Source: Bacilli bacterium
GTDB taxonomy: Bacteria; Bacillota_I; Bacilli_A; RFN20; DUOF01
Direction: 5' to 3'
NCBI GenBank assembly: GCA_017517765.1
Contig: JAFWYE010000006.1
Coordinates: 1 to 64,000, forward strand
DNA length: 64,000 nt
Each line of letters starts with the position of its first letter. Positions within the stretch are counted from its first letter, which is position 1. A program made the position numbers and the translations under genes. A model generated the notes under the pieces. The model was not told the DNA's origin, ran no database searches, and worked only from the letters and a program-made list of their open reading frames with translations. Below, piece by piece: positions 17,797-26,281 of this stretch.

Positions 17797-19188
17797 TTGG
17801 ATAATAAGTTAGAAAAAAAATATGGTCTTTTCATGGCCATTTGTATGGTTGTTGGAATTGTTATTGGTTCTGGAGTATTCTTTAAAGGCCAAGATATATT
17901 AATTGATACTGGAGGAAACATTTGGTTTGGAATCCTAGCTTGGCTTATTGGTGGTATTGTAATGATTGTCTGTGCCTTAACATTTGCAAATTTCGCATCT
18001 AAATATGAAAAAGTAAATGGTATTGTTGATTATGCTGAAGCCGTTGTAGGTCCTAAATATGGATATTTAGTTGGCTGGTTTACTTCTATTATATATTTTC
18101 CTGCAATGACTGCAGTACTTGCTTGGGTTAGTGCTAGATATACTCTTGTACTATTTGGAAGTAATGATATTACAGGTGGATTATGTATGACACTAGCTGC
18201 AGTGTACTTAATTGCTTCATATGCTCTAAATTTGCTTTCTCCTAAATTATCTGGAAAATTTCATATATCTGCAACAATAACTAAATTAATTCCTTTAATA
18301 ATAATGGTTATTGTTGGATCAATTGTGGGACTAGTTAATGGTAATTTCACAGAAACATTTGTTCAATCTTCATCAAGTTTAGCAAATGCTGACTCTATAT
18401 TTTCAGGAATTGTAGCTGCAGCTTTTGCCTATGAAGGTTGGATTATAGCAACTTCTATTAATGCCGAATTAAAAGATGCTAAAAAGAACTTACCAAGAGC
18501 ACTCATAATAGGAAGTTTAATAATAATGGCAATATACATTACTTATTTTGTTTCAATTACAGGTGGGGCAGATGTTGCTACGTTAATGGCAAAAGGATCT
18601 AATCAAGCCTTTATTAATTTATTTGGAAATATTGGGGGAACTATTCTTAATGCATTTATTGTGATTTCTTGTCTAGGAACTCTAAATGGATTAATGTTAG
18701 CTACTACAAGAGGATTATATTCGCTTGCAATAAGAAATCGTGGCCCTAAGCCAGAAGTTTTAAGTCAAGTCGATAAGACTACAAATATGCCTAATAACTC
18801 AGGTGTAATTGCAGTATTAATATGTGCTATTTGGTTATTTCATTTCTATGGTGCTAATTTAGTAGAAAACCCTATATTTGGATTCTTTAATTTCGATTCA
18901 AGCGAACTACCAATTATTACAACTTATGCAGTATATTTACCAATATTTATAATGTTTATAATAAAAGAAGGCAAAAAAGATAAGTTGAAAAATATAGTAT
19001 TGCCGGTATTTGGATGTATTTGTTGTGTGTTTATGATATTTGCAGCATTCTATGCCCATGGAATTATACCTTTCCTAAATGGTTTACAAGAAGGAAAATT
19101 TGTTTTCCCAATATTGTCATATCTAATATTATTCTTTATATTAATGACTATTGGTGCATTACTAGATATCAAAAAAAGAGAGAAATAA
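17797..19188 (+). CDS. APC-family amino acid permease
   Basis: 463 residues with about twelve membrane segments. The family hallmark is at the N-terminus: MAICMVVGIVIGSGVFFKG, the unwound helix 1 that binds the amino-acid backbone. Residues around FAYEGWIIATSINAELKDAKKNLPRA fit the LAT/YfnA group. Substrate not readable. The start is most likely the TTG at 17797, eight bases after GAGGTGAT; the GTG at 17788 is part of that site. Ends in a terminator overlapping the stop. Confidence 0.88.
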   Translation: MDNKLEKKYGLFMAICMVVGIVIGSGVFFKGQDILIDTGGNIWFGILAWLIGGIVMIVCALTFANFASKYEKVNGIVDYAEAVVGPKYGYLVGWFTSIIYFPAMTAVLAWVSARYTLVLFGSNDITGGLCMTLAAVYLIASYALNLLSPKLSGKFHISATITKLIPLIIMVIVGSIVGLVNGNFTETFVQSSSSLANADSIFSGIVAAAFAYEGWIIATSINAELKDAKKNLPRALIIGSLIIMAIYITYFVSITGGADVATLMAKGSNQAFINLFGNIGGTILNAFIVISCLGTLNGLMLATTRGLYSLAIRNRGPKPEVLSQVDKTTNMPNNSGVIAVLICAIWLFHFYGANLVENPIFGFFNFDSSELPIITTYAVYLPIFIMFIIKEGKKDKLKNIVLPVFGCICCVFMIFAAFYAHGIIPFLNGLQEGKFVFPILSYLILFFILMTIGALLDIKKREK

Positions 19189-19200
19189 GTTCTCTCTTTT
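19174..19200. terminator. bidirectional terminator
   Basis: AAAAGAGAGAA/TTCTCTCTTTT stem between the permease and the convergent MBL hydrolase gene. Confidence 0.85.
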
Positions 19201-20016
19201 TTAATTAAGTTCAAATATACCACCTGAGTATAAACTTACAATTTCTATATTATTTAAATGTTCTTTAAAATATCCTATTACTTCATCACTAACACAATGA
19301 CCTAAGTATAATACTTTAATATCATTTTCCTTAAAATATTTTATGGTATTATCTATCGTATCTTTTTGCTTATCTAAATTTCTTAAATGTAATCCTCCTA
19401 AAACAGCATAGACTTTACTTTCCTCTGTCGCTTTTTTAGCATGTTCAATAGTATTACAAATTCCTCTATGACCACAACCAGTAATTATTACTAGTCCCTT
19501 TTCTGTTTTAATAGCAATTCCAGAGTCATCCTCTGTATAGTCTATTTCTTTTAAGTCTTCATCTAGCATAGTAGAGAAATTACCATTTTTTTCATGCTCT
19601 ACAATCATTGGAATTTCGCCTAGGAAAAATATATTTTCTTTAAATTCTAATGGTTTTGTTGTAGTTATTAGAGTATGTACTTTAGAAAGCGCCTCTTTTT
19701 CTAATGGAAATCCCATTTGTATTTTTCTACGTATAGACCATCTTTTTTTAAAACATGAAGGGTGCATGATAATAGTTTTACCTTTAGGCAAATATGCAAC
19801 TCCCCAACTATGATCTGCATGACCATGAGTTATAATAGCGGTATCTATTTTATCTAGATCTATTCCAAGTTTCATTGCATTTATAATATATAAATCGCTA
19901 TAACCTGTATCTAGTAAAAATCTATAATCATCTACATCAATCACTATAGATAACCCAGCTTCCCCATGAAATAATTCGGTTTCTCTATTTTCAGAAATAA
20001 TATTAAATCGTATCAT
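19201..20016 (-). CDS. metallo-beta-lactamase-fold hydrolase
   Basis: 271 residues. The metal site motif is THGHADHSWG (residues about 64-73), with a further ITGCGHRGICNTIEHA histidine and a C-terminal LGHCV. This is the subgroup that includes the archaeal dihydropterin/RFA-P synthase-like proteins, in which the fold is kept but the substrate is usually unknown. It sits 23 bases downstream of asnA on the same strand with no terminator between them, so it is probably expressed under the asnA leader. Confidence 0.82.
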   Translation of the reverse strand: MIRFNIISENRETELFHGEAGLSIVIDVDDYRFLLDTGYSDLYIINAMKLGIDLDKIDTAIITHGHADHSWGVAYLPKGKTIIMHPSCFKKRWSIRRKIQMGFPLEKEALSKVHTLITTTKPLEFKENIFFLGEIPMIVEHEKNGNFSTMLDEDLKEIDYTEDDSGIAIKTEKGLVIITGCGHRGICNTIEHAKKATEESKVYAVLGGLHLRNLDKQKDTIDNTIKYFKENDIKVLYLGHCVSDEVIGYFKEHLNNIEIVSLYSGGIFELN

Positions 20017-20039
20017 CTACTCACCACCATAATTTAAAA

Positions 20040-21035
20040 TTATAGTAACTCTATTTTTTGCTTTTTACAATATTCAATAGTATCTTTATCCCAATAACTT
20101 GCTTGTACCTCACCAATATGAGCTCTACCTAGAAGTAACATACAAAGTCTACTTTGTCCAATACCTCCACCAATTGATAAAGGTAATTCATCTTTTAAAA
20201 TAGCTTTGTGGTAATCCAATTTTAATCTATCTTGGTGTCCTGATTTTTCAATTTGTTTTAAAAGAGCTTCACTATCTACTCTAATACCCATACTAGATAT
20301 TTCTAAAGCCATATCTAATACTTCATGATAGAATAATAAATCTCCATCTAAGCTCCAATCATCATAGTCTGGTGCTCTAGTATCATGAGGTTTACCATCA
20401 CTTAACTCGCCACCTATTTGCATAATAAATACAGTCTTATATTTTTTAGTGATTTCATACTCTCTTTCTTTATCAGTAGTTCCTGGATACATATCTAGTA
20501 ACTCTTGGCTAGTAATGAAATATACATCCTCACAAATTTCTACTCCTTCAAATCCTTTAGTTTTTAATAGTTCACTTGTATCTTTTATAGCACTGACTAT
20601 CTTTCTAACTGTAGACTTTAAGTAATCTAAACTTCTATCTTTTCTAGTAATTACTTTTTCCCAATCCCATTGATCTACATATATAGAGTGAGTTTCATCC
20701 ATCTTATCGTCACGTCTAATGGCAGTCATATCTGTATATAATCCTTTGTGAGTAGCAAATCCATATTTATCTAAAGCGAATCTTTTCCATTTAGCAAGTG
20801 ATTGAACTATCTCTAATTCTTTACCATCTTTTAATACATCAAATGCAACTTTTCTTTCTACACCACTTAAATCATCTTGTAAACCGCTTTCCTTTGTTAC
20901 AAGTAATGGTGCTGATACTCTAGTTAAATCTAATTGCTTAGCTAACTTTCTTTCAAATTTGTCTTTAATTAATTTTATATATTTTTGTTTTCCTATTATA
21001 TCTAAATCGATATATGTTTCTTTCATAAATTTCAT
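20040..21035 (-). CDS. asnA: aspartate--ammonia ligase (asparagine synthetase A)
   Basis: 331 residues, the normal AsnA length. It makes asparagine from aspartate, ammonia and ATP. The class II synthetase-like core is clear: DDLSGVERKVAFDV, ATHKGLYTDMTAIRRDD, VDQWDWEKVI, and the C-terminal GGGIGQSRLCMLLLGRAHIGE that matches E. coli AsnA almost residue for residue. Start ATG at 21035, ten bases after GGAG. The transcript has an approximately 390-base leader with two Asn-coding leader ORFs and three hairpins, so expression is very likely controlled by the supply of charged Asn-tRNA (and possibly Asp-tRNA). Confidence 0.96.
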   Translation of the reverse strand: MKFMKETYIDLDIIGKQKYIKLIKDKFERKLAKQLDLTRVSAPLLVTKESGLQDDLSGVERKVAFDVLKDGKELEIVQSLAKWKRFALDKYGFATHKGLYTDMTAIRRDDKMDETHSIYVDQWDWEKVITRKDRSLDYLKSTVRKIVSAIKDTSELLKTKGFEGVEICEDVYFITSQELLDMYPGTTDKEREYEITKKYKTVFIMQIGGELSDGKPHDTRAPDYDDWSLDGDLLFYHEVLDMALEISSMGIRVDSEALLKQIEKSGHQDRLKLDYHKAILKDELPLSIGGGIGQSRLCMLLLGRAHIGEVQASYWDKDTIEYCKKQKIELL

Positions 21036-21092
21036 AATATTGTTCTCCTTTATTTCCTATATATTTATTTTTATGATTTTGTTTTGATATAT

Positions 21093-21139
21093 AGTATTTA
21101 AGGATCACAAAATTCATCTAAAACATATTCTTAAATACT
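21093..21139 (-). promoter_or_regulatory. hairpin C of the asnA leader
   Basis: AGTATTTAAG at 21130-21139 (minus-strand sense) pairs perfectly with CTTAAATACT at 21093-21102. The upstream arm starts one base after the last Asn codon-Lys pair of leader ORF 2, so a ribosome stalled there would cover it. There is no T run, so it is not a simple terminator. Confidence 0.6.
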
Positions 21140-21191
21140 TATTATTGTCATCATTATCATTATCGCCCGCTACGGCATTACTCTTTTTCAT
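21114..21191 (-). CDS. asnA leader peptide 2 (Asn/Asp-rich, 25 aa)
   Basis: A 25-codon ORF with its own strong Shine-Dalgarno (AAAGGAGTGAGG, right before the ATG at 21191) and a TGA stop at 21114. It reads MKKSNAVAG then DNDNDDNNK then YLRICFR. Eight consecutive codons are GAT, AAT or GAC/AAT, that is only Asp and Asn: the substrate and product of AsnA. It lies after hairpin B and 78 bases before asnA. This composition directly ahead of asnA is the hallmark of a stall-sensing leader peptide. It is too short for usual gene callers. The regulatory role is inferred. Confidence 0.7.
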   Translation of the reverse strand: MKKSNAVAGDNDNDDNNKYLRICFR

Positions 21192-21214
21192 TTTCCTCAC
21201 TCCTTTATAAACTA

Positions 21215-21248
21215 AAATAGCACCTCTTATTATCTAAGGGTGCTATTT
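21215..21248 (-). terminator. hairpin B of the asnA leader, candidate attenuator
   Basis: AAATAGCACC pairs with GGTGCTATTT, extended inward by CTTA/TAAG past one bulged base, followed by TTTTAGTTTAT. It is the 3:4 pair of the proposed attenuator. Its upstream arm can alternatively pair with the downstream arm of hairpin A (CACCCTTAG with CTAAGAGGGTG, two bases bulged). Confidence 0.6.
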
Positions 21249-21264
21249 AGATTACCTAAATTAA

Positions 21265-21294
21265 AACACCCTCTTAGGATTCCAAGAGAGTGTT
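21265..21294 (-). terminator. hairpin A of the asnA leader, candidate attenuator
   Basis: AACACTCTCTT pairs with AAGAGGGTGTT (one G-U pair) around an eight-base loop, followed by TTTTAATTT. It begins 24 bases after the stop of leader ORF 1. Seven bases overlapping its upstream arm (AACAACA) can pair with TGTTGTT inside leader ORF 1, which would free the downstream arm for hairpin B. Confidence 0.6.
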
Positions 21295-21317
21295 GTTTGT
21301 ATCTTTTATAATTTAAA

Positions 21318-21407
21318 TTATGCTTGATTTATAACAACAAAAATGGAACCCAGTACACATGCGTTCTTATTATTATTGTTATTATTATTTATTACTAAAC
21401 CAAACAT
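21318..21407 (-). CDS. asnA leader peptide 1 (poly-Asn, 29 aa)
   Basis: A 29-codon ORF with a near-perfect ribosome site (GGAGG, eight bases before the ATG at 21407) starting about 20 bases into the predicted transcript. It begins MFGLVI, then has seven Asn codons in a row (AAT/AAC), then K-N, and ends VVINQA before TAA. In all, 9 of 29 residues are Asn. Position, strong translation signal, Asn run and downstream terminator-like hairpins are exactly the layout of trp/his-type attenuation leaders. Bacillota generally use T-boxes for this; no T-box sequence is present here. Function inferred from architecture. Confidence 0.75.
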   Translation of the reverse strand: MFGLVINNNNNNNKNACVLGSIFVVINQA

Positions 21408-21433
21408 AATAAATTCCTCCTATCTACAATTTA

Positions 21434-21462
21434 AAGATACCACTCTTTTTTTATATTGTCAA
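21434..21462 (-). promoter_or_regulatory. asnA: promoter of the asnA transcript
   Basis: On the minus strand TTGACA (21457-21462) and TATCTT (21434-21439) are separated by exactly 17 bases. Transcription would start near 21427, giving a leader of about 390 bases. Confidence 0.8.
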
Positions 21463-21490
21463 ACTTTTTTTATTTTATGAAAAAAAGATG

Positions 21491-22252
21491 TTAGTAACTT
21501 CTAACACCTTTTCTTGTTATTTTTTTTATAGCTAAATTATATATTAAATATACTAATGCTATTGCAAGCGAAGCGCCGAGAAAAAGCGCAACAATGAATA
21601 GCCAATGAGGGACTATACCTGTTGTATCAGTTCTTAAAAACATATAATTTTCTCCAATTGAATCGGGAAAATATAGTTCTTGGCCGATAGTAGCCCATAA
21701 TGCCATTGGAAAAAGGCCTATTATAGGTTGCCATATGTTTTTCCAATCAAGTTTAGTAGTACCACTAACAAGCATAAATACACCCCAAAATAATTCAATA
21801 ACATGATAAGCATATGATTGAACAATTGGATAACTATATAGTCTTACATTGCCATTAACTACATTCATAGGTAAAACAATCCAAATTAATGGACAGATAA
21901 CAGCCCATACAGTTACTGCAGTCTTTGCAAAATCAAATTTCTTATTGAAAGTTACAAATGGAATTAATACTCCCACCGCAGTACAAATATGAAATGGCAA
22001 TTTGTGTACTATCATGCTTCCAGCCCAAAATGGTTGAACAAAAAAATCAAAAATATAGAGACTAATTAAAGTAATAGCACTTATATTAAGTATTTTTTGT
22101 TTAACATTATCGCTCTTATTTTTCAAAAAATAGGATAGCAAAAACACTGCCAAGATAATGCCAATTAATATGATAAAATATGTTAACCCAAACAATTTAA
22201 ACGATGTTTCTTTAGGTATATATCTAAATATTTTAGAAAATATTTCATTCAT
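21491..22252 (-). CDS. YwaF-like (TIGR02206-type) integral membrane protein, copy 1
   Basis: 253 residues with about seven membrane segments. The TIGR02206/YwaF signature is HKLPFHICTAVGVLIPFV, a Leu-Pro-x-His-x-Cys motif within a membrane helix, with a later FPMALWATIGQ. Function of the family is unknown. It follows the paralogous gene at 22255-23091 by two bases, so the pair arose by duplication and probably forms one complex or carries two related jobs. Confidence 0.72.
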   Translation of the reverse strand: MNEIFSKIFRYIPKETSFKLFGLTYFIILIGIILAVFLLSYFLKNKSDNVKQKILNISAITLISLYIFDFFVQPFWAGSMIVHKLPFHICTAVGVLIPFVTFNKKFDFAKTAVTVWAVICPLIWIVLPMNVVNGNVRLYSYPIVQSYAYHVIELFWGVFMLVSGTTKLDWKNIWQPIIGLFPMALWATIGQELYFPDSIGENYMFLRTDTTGIVPHWLFIVALFLGASLAIALVYLIYNLAIKKITRKGVRSY

Positions 22253-22254
22253 AA

Positions 22255-23091
22255 TTACTTAATAATCTCTTTTTTTTCTTCTTTATTGCTTTCAGTAGTT
22301 GGTAATTCAACATTAGAATTATTAATTGCTTTGTTAATAGAAACACACACTTCATTAACACCCACAATTAACCCTGTCATGACAACTTGAACAATTGCAT
22401 ATCCAAGATACATTAATACTGGCCAGAAATAACCTGTAGCACTTGCAATATTCATTACAATACCAACTGATGTAGTCTCTGCTGTTCTAAAATACATATA
22501 GTCGGCAGGGATAATGTAATCGATTGCTACAACTGGAAGTGTTAAACATACAAATCCTAAAAATGTCCAACCAATGTTTCTAAAACTCAATCTAGTATAA
22601 CCTGTGCATAACATAATGAATGGAGCAACAAGAAGCATAGAATGATAAATAGTTGTATGAAGACCCCAAAATGATAGCAATGAATAATCATAAGTTACAC
22701 TTGGAATTATATAGTTCATAATGGCTCCAAATAAGCCAATAGTGCATACATATGTACATCCAATATCTTTGAACTTACTCTTACCCCAGATAGCAAATGG
22801 CATAGCATACATGAAGATAGAGCAAATATATAGTGGTAAACTACCATTCCATACAAAACTTTTTGTAGATACGGAAACAATGATCTTAATGATATCTACT
22901 GTTACTGCTATTGCCCAAGTTGCAATTAAACTATACTTAACCAAGTTAACATGGTTCCTTTTATTTTTATTTAAAAACCAAATAAAAGCAGCAGTCAAAA
23001 CAGCAAGCAGAATATACCAAATTGTATAATCAATACATTTATTGAACGGTCCAACCCTTCCTAGTAAATCATTTGTTGTAAAAAAATTCAT
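22255..23091 (-). CDS. YwaF-like (TIGR02206-type) integral membrane protein, copy 2
   Basis: 278 residues from the ATG at 23091, which has AAAGGAGG eight bases upstream; a longer reading to 23139 has no ribosome site. About seven membrane helices, and the same Leu-Pro-Leu-x-x-Cys pattern as its neighbour (GSLPLYICSIFMYAMPFA), here Tyr replacing His. The C-terminal tail is polar with Lys and Glu. First gene of the pair. No function is known for the family; a channel, transporter or cell-envelope role would fit the topology only. Confidence 0.72.
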   Translation of the reverse strand: MNFFTTNDLLGRVGPFNKCIDYTIWYILLAVLTAAFIWFLNKNKRNHVNLVKYSLIATWAIAVTVDIIKIIVSVSTKSFVWNGSLPLYICSIFMYAMPFAIWGKSKFKDIGCTYVCTIGLFGAIMNYIIPSVTYDYSLLSFWGLHTTIYHSMLLVAPFIMLCTGYTRLSFRNIGWTFLGFVCLTLPVVAIDYIIPADYMYFRTAETTSVGIVMNIASATGYFWPVLMYLGYAIVQVVMTGLIVGVNEVCVSINKAINNSNVELPTTESNKEEKKEIIK

Positions 23092-23176
23092 AACATAACC
23101 TCCTTTACATAGGATACACTTTTCCGAGGCCAATTGCAAATATTCGACAAAATATTGCTACGTCTAACAAAAAAAC

Positions 23177-23194
23177 AAGTTGCTGTAGCAACTT
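23177..23194 (-). terminator. terminator after pflA
   Basis: Perfect AAGTTGCT/AGCAACTT stem followed on the minus strand by GTTTTTTTG; it overlaps the pflA stop. Confidence 0.85.
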
Positions 23195-23921
23195 ATTTTT
23201 TCAAATTACTATTTAATATCTCATTAAGATATGCTTCTTTATCTTTGCTTAATGCAGGAACATCCTTTAATCGATATTTAATATTCAACTCTTCATATTT
23301 CTTCATGCCATATGTGTGATAAGGCAATAATTCCACCTTCTCAACATTAGGTATTTTCTTAGCAAATTTAGCTAATTCTTTTATATGCTCTTCAGTATCA
23401 TTTATACCAGGAACAATTACTTGTCTTAGCCAAATCTTTTTATTTTTTTCTATTATCTCACTCATAAACTTATGAAATTGAGATAATTCTTCTTTACCAG
23501 TTATATATTTATATTCTTCAGGATATAAAGATTTTACATCTACAATAAATAGATCAACTAAATCCATTAACTTTAAATAATCCTTTCCAACCCCTGAAGT
23601 ATCAATACATATATGGAATCCTTCTTTTTTTAATGCAAGAGCACATTCATAAATAAAATCACTTTGAAGTAATGGCTCACCACCAGAAAATGTAACTCCA
23701 CCTTTATCTATAATATAATTCTTATATTTTAATACTTTATTTAAAATACCTTCTACAGTCATTAGATTTTTCTTTTCACATGTCCATGTTTCAGGATTAT
23801 GACAATAAAGACATCTTAAATTACATCCTTGCAAAAAGATAACAACACGTATACCAGGACCATCAACTAATCCCATAGTTTCTATGCTATCTACATTTGC
23901 ATATACTTTAGAATGATTCAT
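23193..23921 (-). CDS. pflA: pyruvate formate-lyase-activating enzyme
   Basis: 242 residues, a radical SAM glycyl-radical activase. The cluster motif is [15 protein letters not shown] (CxxxCxxC, followed by the HNPE typical of PflA), with [13 protein letters not shown] as the SAM-binding stretch. It installs the glycyl radical on PflB. The gene overlaps the end of pflB by 14 bases, so the two are coupled and made together. Ends in an intrinsic terminator. Confidence 0.95.
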   Translation of the reverse strand: MNHSKVYANVDSIETMGLVDGPGIRVVIFLQGCNLRCLYCHNPETWTCEKKNLMTVEGILNKVLKYKNYIIDKGGVTFSGGEPLLQSDFIYECALALKKEGFHICIDTSGVGKDYLKLMDLVDLFIVDVKSLYPEEYKYITGKEELSQFHKFMSEIIEKNKKIWLRQVIVPGINDTEEHIKELAKFAKKIPNVEKVELLPYHTYGMKKYEELNIKYRLKDVPALSKDKEAYLNEILNSNLKK

Positions 23922-26136
23922 GGAAAGTCCTTGCGATTACATCTCTTTTATGGTCGTCGCTTAATTTATTAAAGTTAACTGCATAACCTGACACTCTAAT
24001 AGTAAGTGTAGGATACTTATATGGATTATTCATTGCATCAATTAATAATTCTCTATTTAAAACATTAACATTTAAATGATGTGCTTTTTGCTTAAAATAG
24101 CCATCTAAGATACTTACTAAATTGTTTACTTGATCTTCTCTAGTATGCCCTAAAGCTGTAGGAATGATAGAGAATGTATTAGATACTCCATCTTCACATA
24201 CACCTTCATATGGAATTTTAGCAACAGAGTTTAATGAAGCTAAAGCACCATTTTTATCTCTTCCATGCATTGGGTTTGCTCCTGGAGCAAAAGGTTCTCC
24301 TAATTTTCTTCCATCAGGAGTTGATCCAGTTTTCTTACCATACATAACATTAGAAGTTATAGTCAAAATACTTAGAGTATGTCTCGCATTTTTATATAAT
24401 GGATGTTTTTCTAATTCAGTAATAAATTTAGTTACTACTTCCTTAGCAATTAAATCTACACTATCATCGTCATTTCCAAAACATGGGAATTCCCCTTCAA
24501 CTGTAAAGTCAACAGCTATGCCATTTTGATTTCTTATAGGTCTTACTTTAGCATGCTTGATAGCACTAAGGGAATCAGTAACTACTGATAAACCAGCAAT
24601 TCCGAAAGCCATTAAATGCTCAATATTTGTATCATGTAGAGCCATTTGTCCTCTTTCATATGCATATTTATCATGCATATAATGGATTATATTCATAGTA
24701 TCTACATATGTTTTAGCAACTTTTTCTATAGCCAAATAAAAACTGTCTTTTACTTTATTGTAGTCTAATACTTCATCATCAATTCTTGTTAATCCTTCAA
24801 CTACAAGTTTCTCACTTTTTTCATCTACTCCACCATTAATTGAATAAAGTAGTGCTTTAGCTAAATTACATCTAGCACCAAAGAATTGCATTTGCTTTCC
24901 AACCTTCATTGCAGAAACACAACATGCTATAGCATAATCATTACCATATAATGGTCTCATAATATCATCATTTTCATATTGAATAGCATTTGTATCTATA
25001 GATACCTTCGCACAGAATTTTTTAAAATTCTCAGGTAGTCCATTAGACCATAATACTGTTAAGTTAGGTTCTGGACTTGGATTTAAATTATATAGTGTAT
25101 GTAAATATCTAAATGAGTTTTTAGTAACAAGACTTTGTTTATCGTTTAACATACCACCAATTGCCTCAGTCACCCAAGTTGGATCTCCGGCAAATATTTC
25201 ATCATATCCAGGTGTCCTAAGGTGACGAACTAATCTTAGTTTAATAATGAATTGATCTATTATTTCTTGGGCTTCTTGTTCATTAATAATTCCTTCTTTT
25301 AAGTCTCTTTCAATATAAATATCAAGGAAAGTTGATGTTCTACCCAAACTCATCGCAGCCCCATTATTTTCTTTTACTGCAGCAAGATAGCCAAAATATA
25401 CCCATTGAGTAGCTTCCTTAGCATTAGAGGCAGGCTTAGAAATATCAAATCCATAACCATTTGCCATCTCTTTTATTAGAGCTAACGCTTTAATTTGTTC
25501 ATTAACTTCTTCTCTTAAACGAATATTTTCTTCAGTTATATCAACTATTTTTAATAAATCTTTTTTCTTTTCTTCTATTAAATAATCAATACCATATAGA
25601 GCAATTCTTCTATAGTCACCTATAATTCTTCCTCTACCATAGCTATCTGGAAGTCCTGTAATTAATCCCGAACTTCTAGCAGCTCTAATACTAGGAGTAT
25701 ATGCATCATATACGCCATCATTATGAGTTTTTCTAAACTCTGTAAAAGCTCTAGTATATTCATCACTTAAAGTTAAATTGTATGCTTCAAGTGAACTTTT
25801 TACCATTCTCATTCCACCATAAGGATTAATAATTCTCTTTAGTGGCCTATCTGCTTGAAGACCTACAATAACATCATCTTCTTTGCAAATATATCCTGGC
25901 TTAAAACTATTAATTCCAGATATAGTTTCAAGTTCTACATCTAATACACCTTTCTTATTTTCTTCAACAAAAAGATCACTGCATATATCCCAAACCTTTT
26001 TACTTTTAGTACTAATTCCCGCTAAAAAGCTATCATCACCAGTATACTCTGTATAGTTTTCTTTTATAAAATTTGCAACATTAATTTCTTTTTTCCAAGT
26101 TTCTCCCTTAAAACCTTTCCAAAAATTATCGCACAT
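23908..26136 (-). CDS. pflB: formate acetyltransferase (pyruvate formate-lyase)
   Basis: 742 residues. The active-site Cys pair is in [18 protein letters not shown] and the glycyl radical site in [14 protein letters not shown] near the C-terminus. It converts pyruvate and CoA to acetyl-CoA and formate, the central anaerobic fermentation step. Starts at the ATG at 26136, with a run of six G residues (GGGGGGC) as the ribosome site upstream. Followed at once by pflA. The upstream region has a clear TATAAT but no good -35 box, consistent with activator control. Confidence 0.96.
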   Translation of the reverse strand: MCDNFWKGFKGETWKKEINVANFIKENYTEYTGDDSFLAGISTKSKKVWDICSDLFVEENKKGVLDVELETISGINSFKPGYICKEDDVIVGLQADRPLKRIINPYGGMRMVKSSLEAYNLTLSDEYTRAFTEFRKTHNDGVYDAYTPSIRAARSSGLITGLPDSYGRGRIIGDYRRIALYGIDYLIEEKKKDLLKIVDITEENIRLREEVNEQIKALALIKEMANGYGFDISKPASNAKEATQWVYFGYLAAVKENNGAAMSLGRTSTFLDIYIERDLKEGIINEQEAQEIIDQFIIKLRLVRHLRTPGYDEIFAGDPTWVTEAIGGMLNDKQSLVTKNSFRYLHTLYNLNPSPEPNLTVLWSNGLPENFKKFCAKVSIDTNAIQYENDDIMRPLYGNDYAIACCVSAMKVGKQMQFFGARCNLAKALLYSINGGVDEKSEKLVVEGLTRIDDEVLDYNKVKDSFYLAIEKVAKTYVDTMNIIHYMHDKYAYERGQMALHDTNIEHLMAFGIAGLSVVTDSLSAIKHAKVRPIRNQNGIAVDFTVEGEFPCFGNDDDSVDLIAKEVVTKFITELEKHPLYKNARHTLSILTITSNVMYGKKTGSTPDGRKLGEPFAPGANPMHGRDKNGALASLNSVAKIPYEGVCEDGVSNTFSIIPTALGHTREDQVNNLVSILDGYFKQKAHHLNVNVLNRELLIDAMNNPYKYPTLTIRVSGYAVNFNKLSDDHKRDVIARTFHESF

Positions 26137-26165
26137 ATTACACGCCCCCCCTTACATGCATATCA

Positions 26166-26201
26166 ATTATAACAAGTTATGACTTTTTTTGACACCTTGT
26201 T
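26166..26201 (-). promoter_or_regulatory. pflB: pflB promoter region with inverted repeats
   Basis: TATAAT (minus strand) lies at 26166-26171, with no good -35. An inverted repeat AACAAG (26171-26176) and CTTGTT (26196-26201) brackets the -35 region, and TTGTTAAACAA is an 11-base palindrome starting at 26197. These may be sites for a redox regulator; the identity is not established. Confidence 0.4.
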
Positions 26202-26251
26202 AAACAATATTTTTTCGAATTTATTATTACCATTTTTTTAATAATTAAAAA

Positions 26252-26274
26252 AGATTTCCCTTTTAGGGAAACCT
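26252..26274 (-). terminator. intrinsic terminator
   Basis: AGGTTTCCCT/AGGGAAATCT (one G-U pair) followed on the minus strand by TTTTTTAATT, after the ferritin-VIT gene. Confidence 0.85.
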
Positions 26275-26281
26275 TATGACA

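Noticed and set aside
21036..21490. A T-box riboswitch in the asnA leader
   Set aside because: The conserved T-box sequence (AGGGTGG followed by ACCGCG) and the stem I layout are absent; the two Asn-rich leader ORFs explain the region better.
22721..23029. Plus-strand ORF of 102 codons
   Set aside because: Antisense to a YwaF-like membrane gene with no ribosome site; a shadow.
24164..24529. Plus-strand ORF of 121 codons
   Set aside because: Antisense to pflB; no ribosome site and no recognisable protein.
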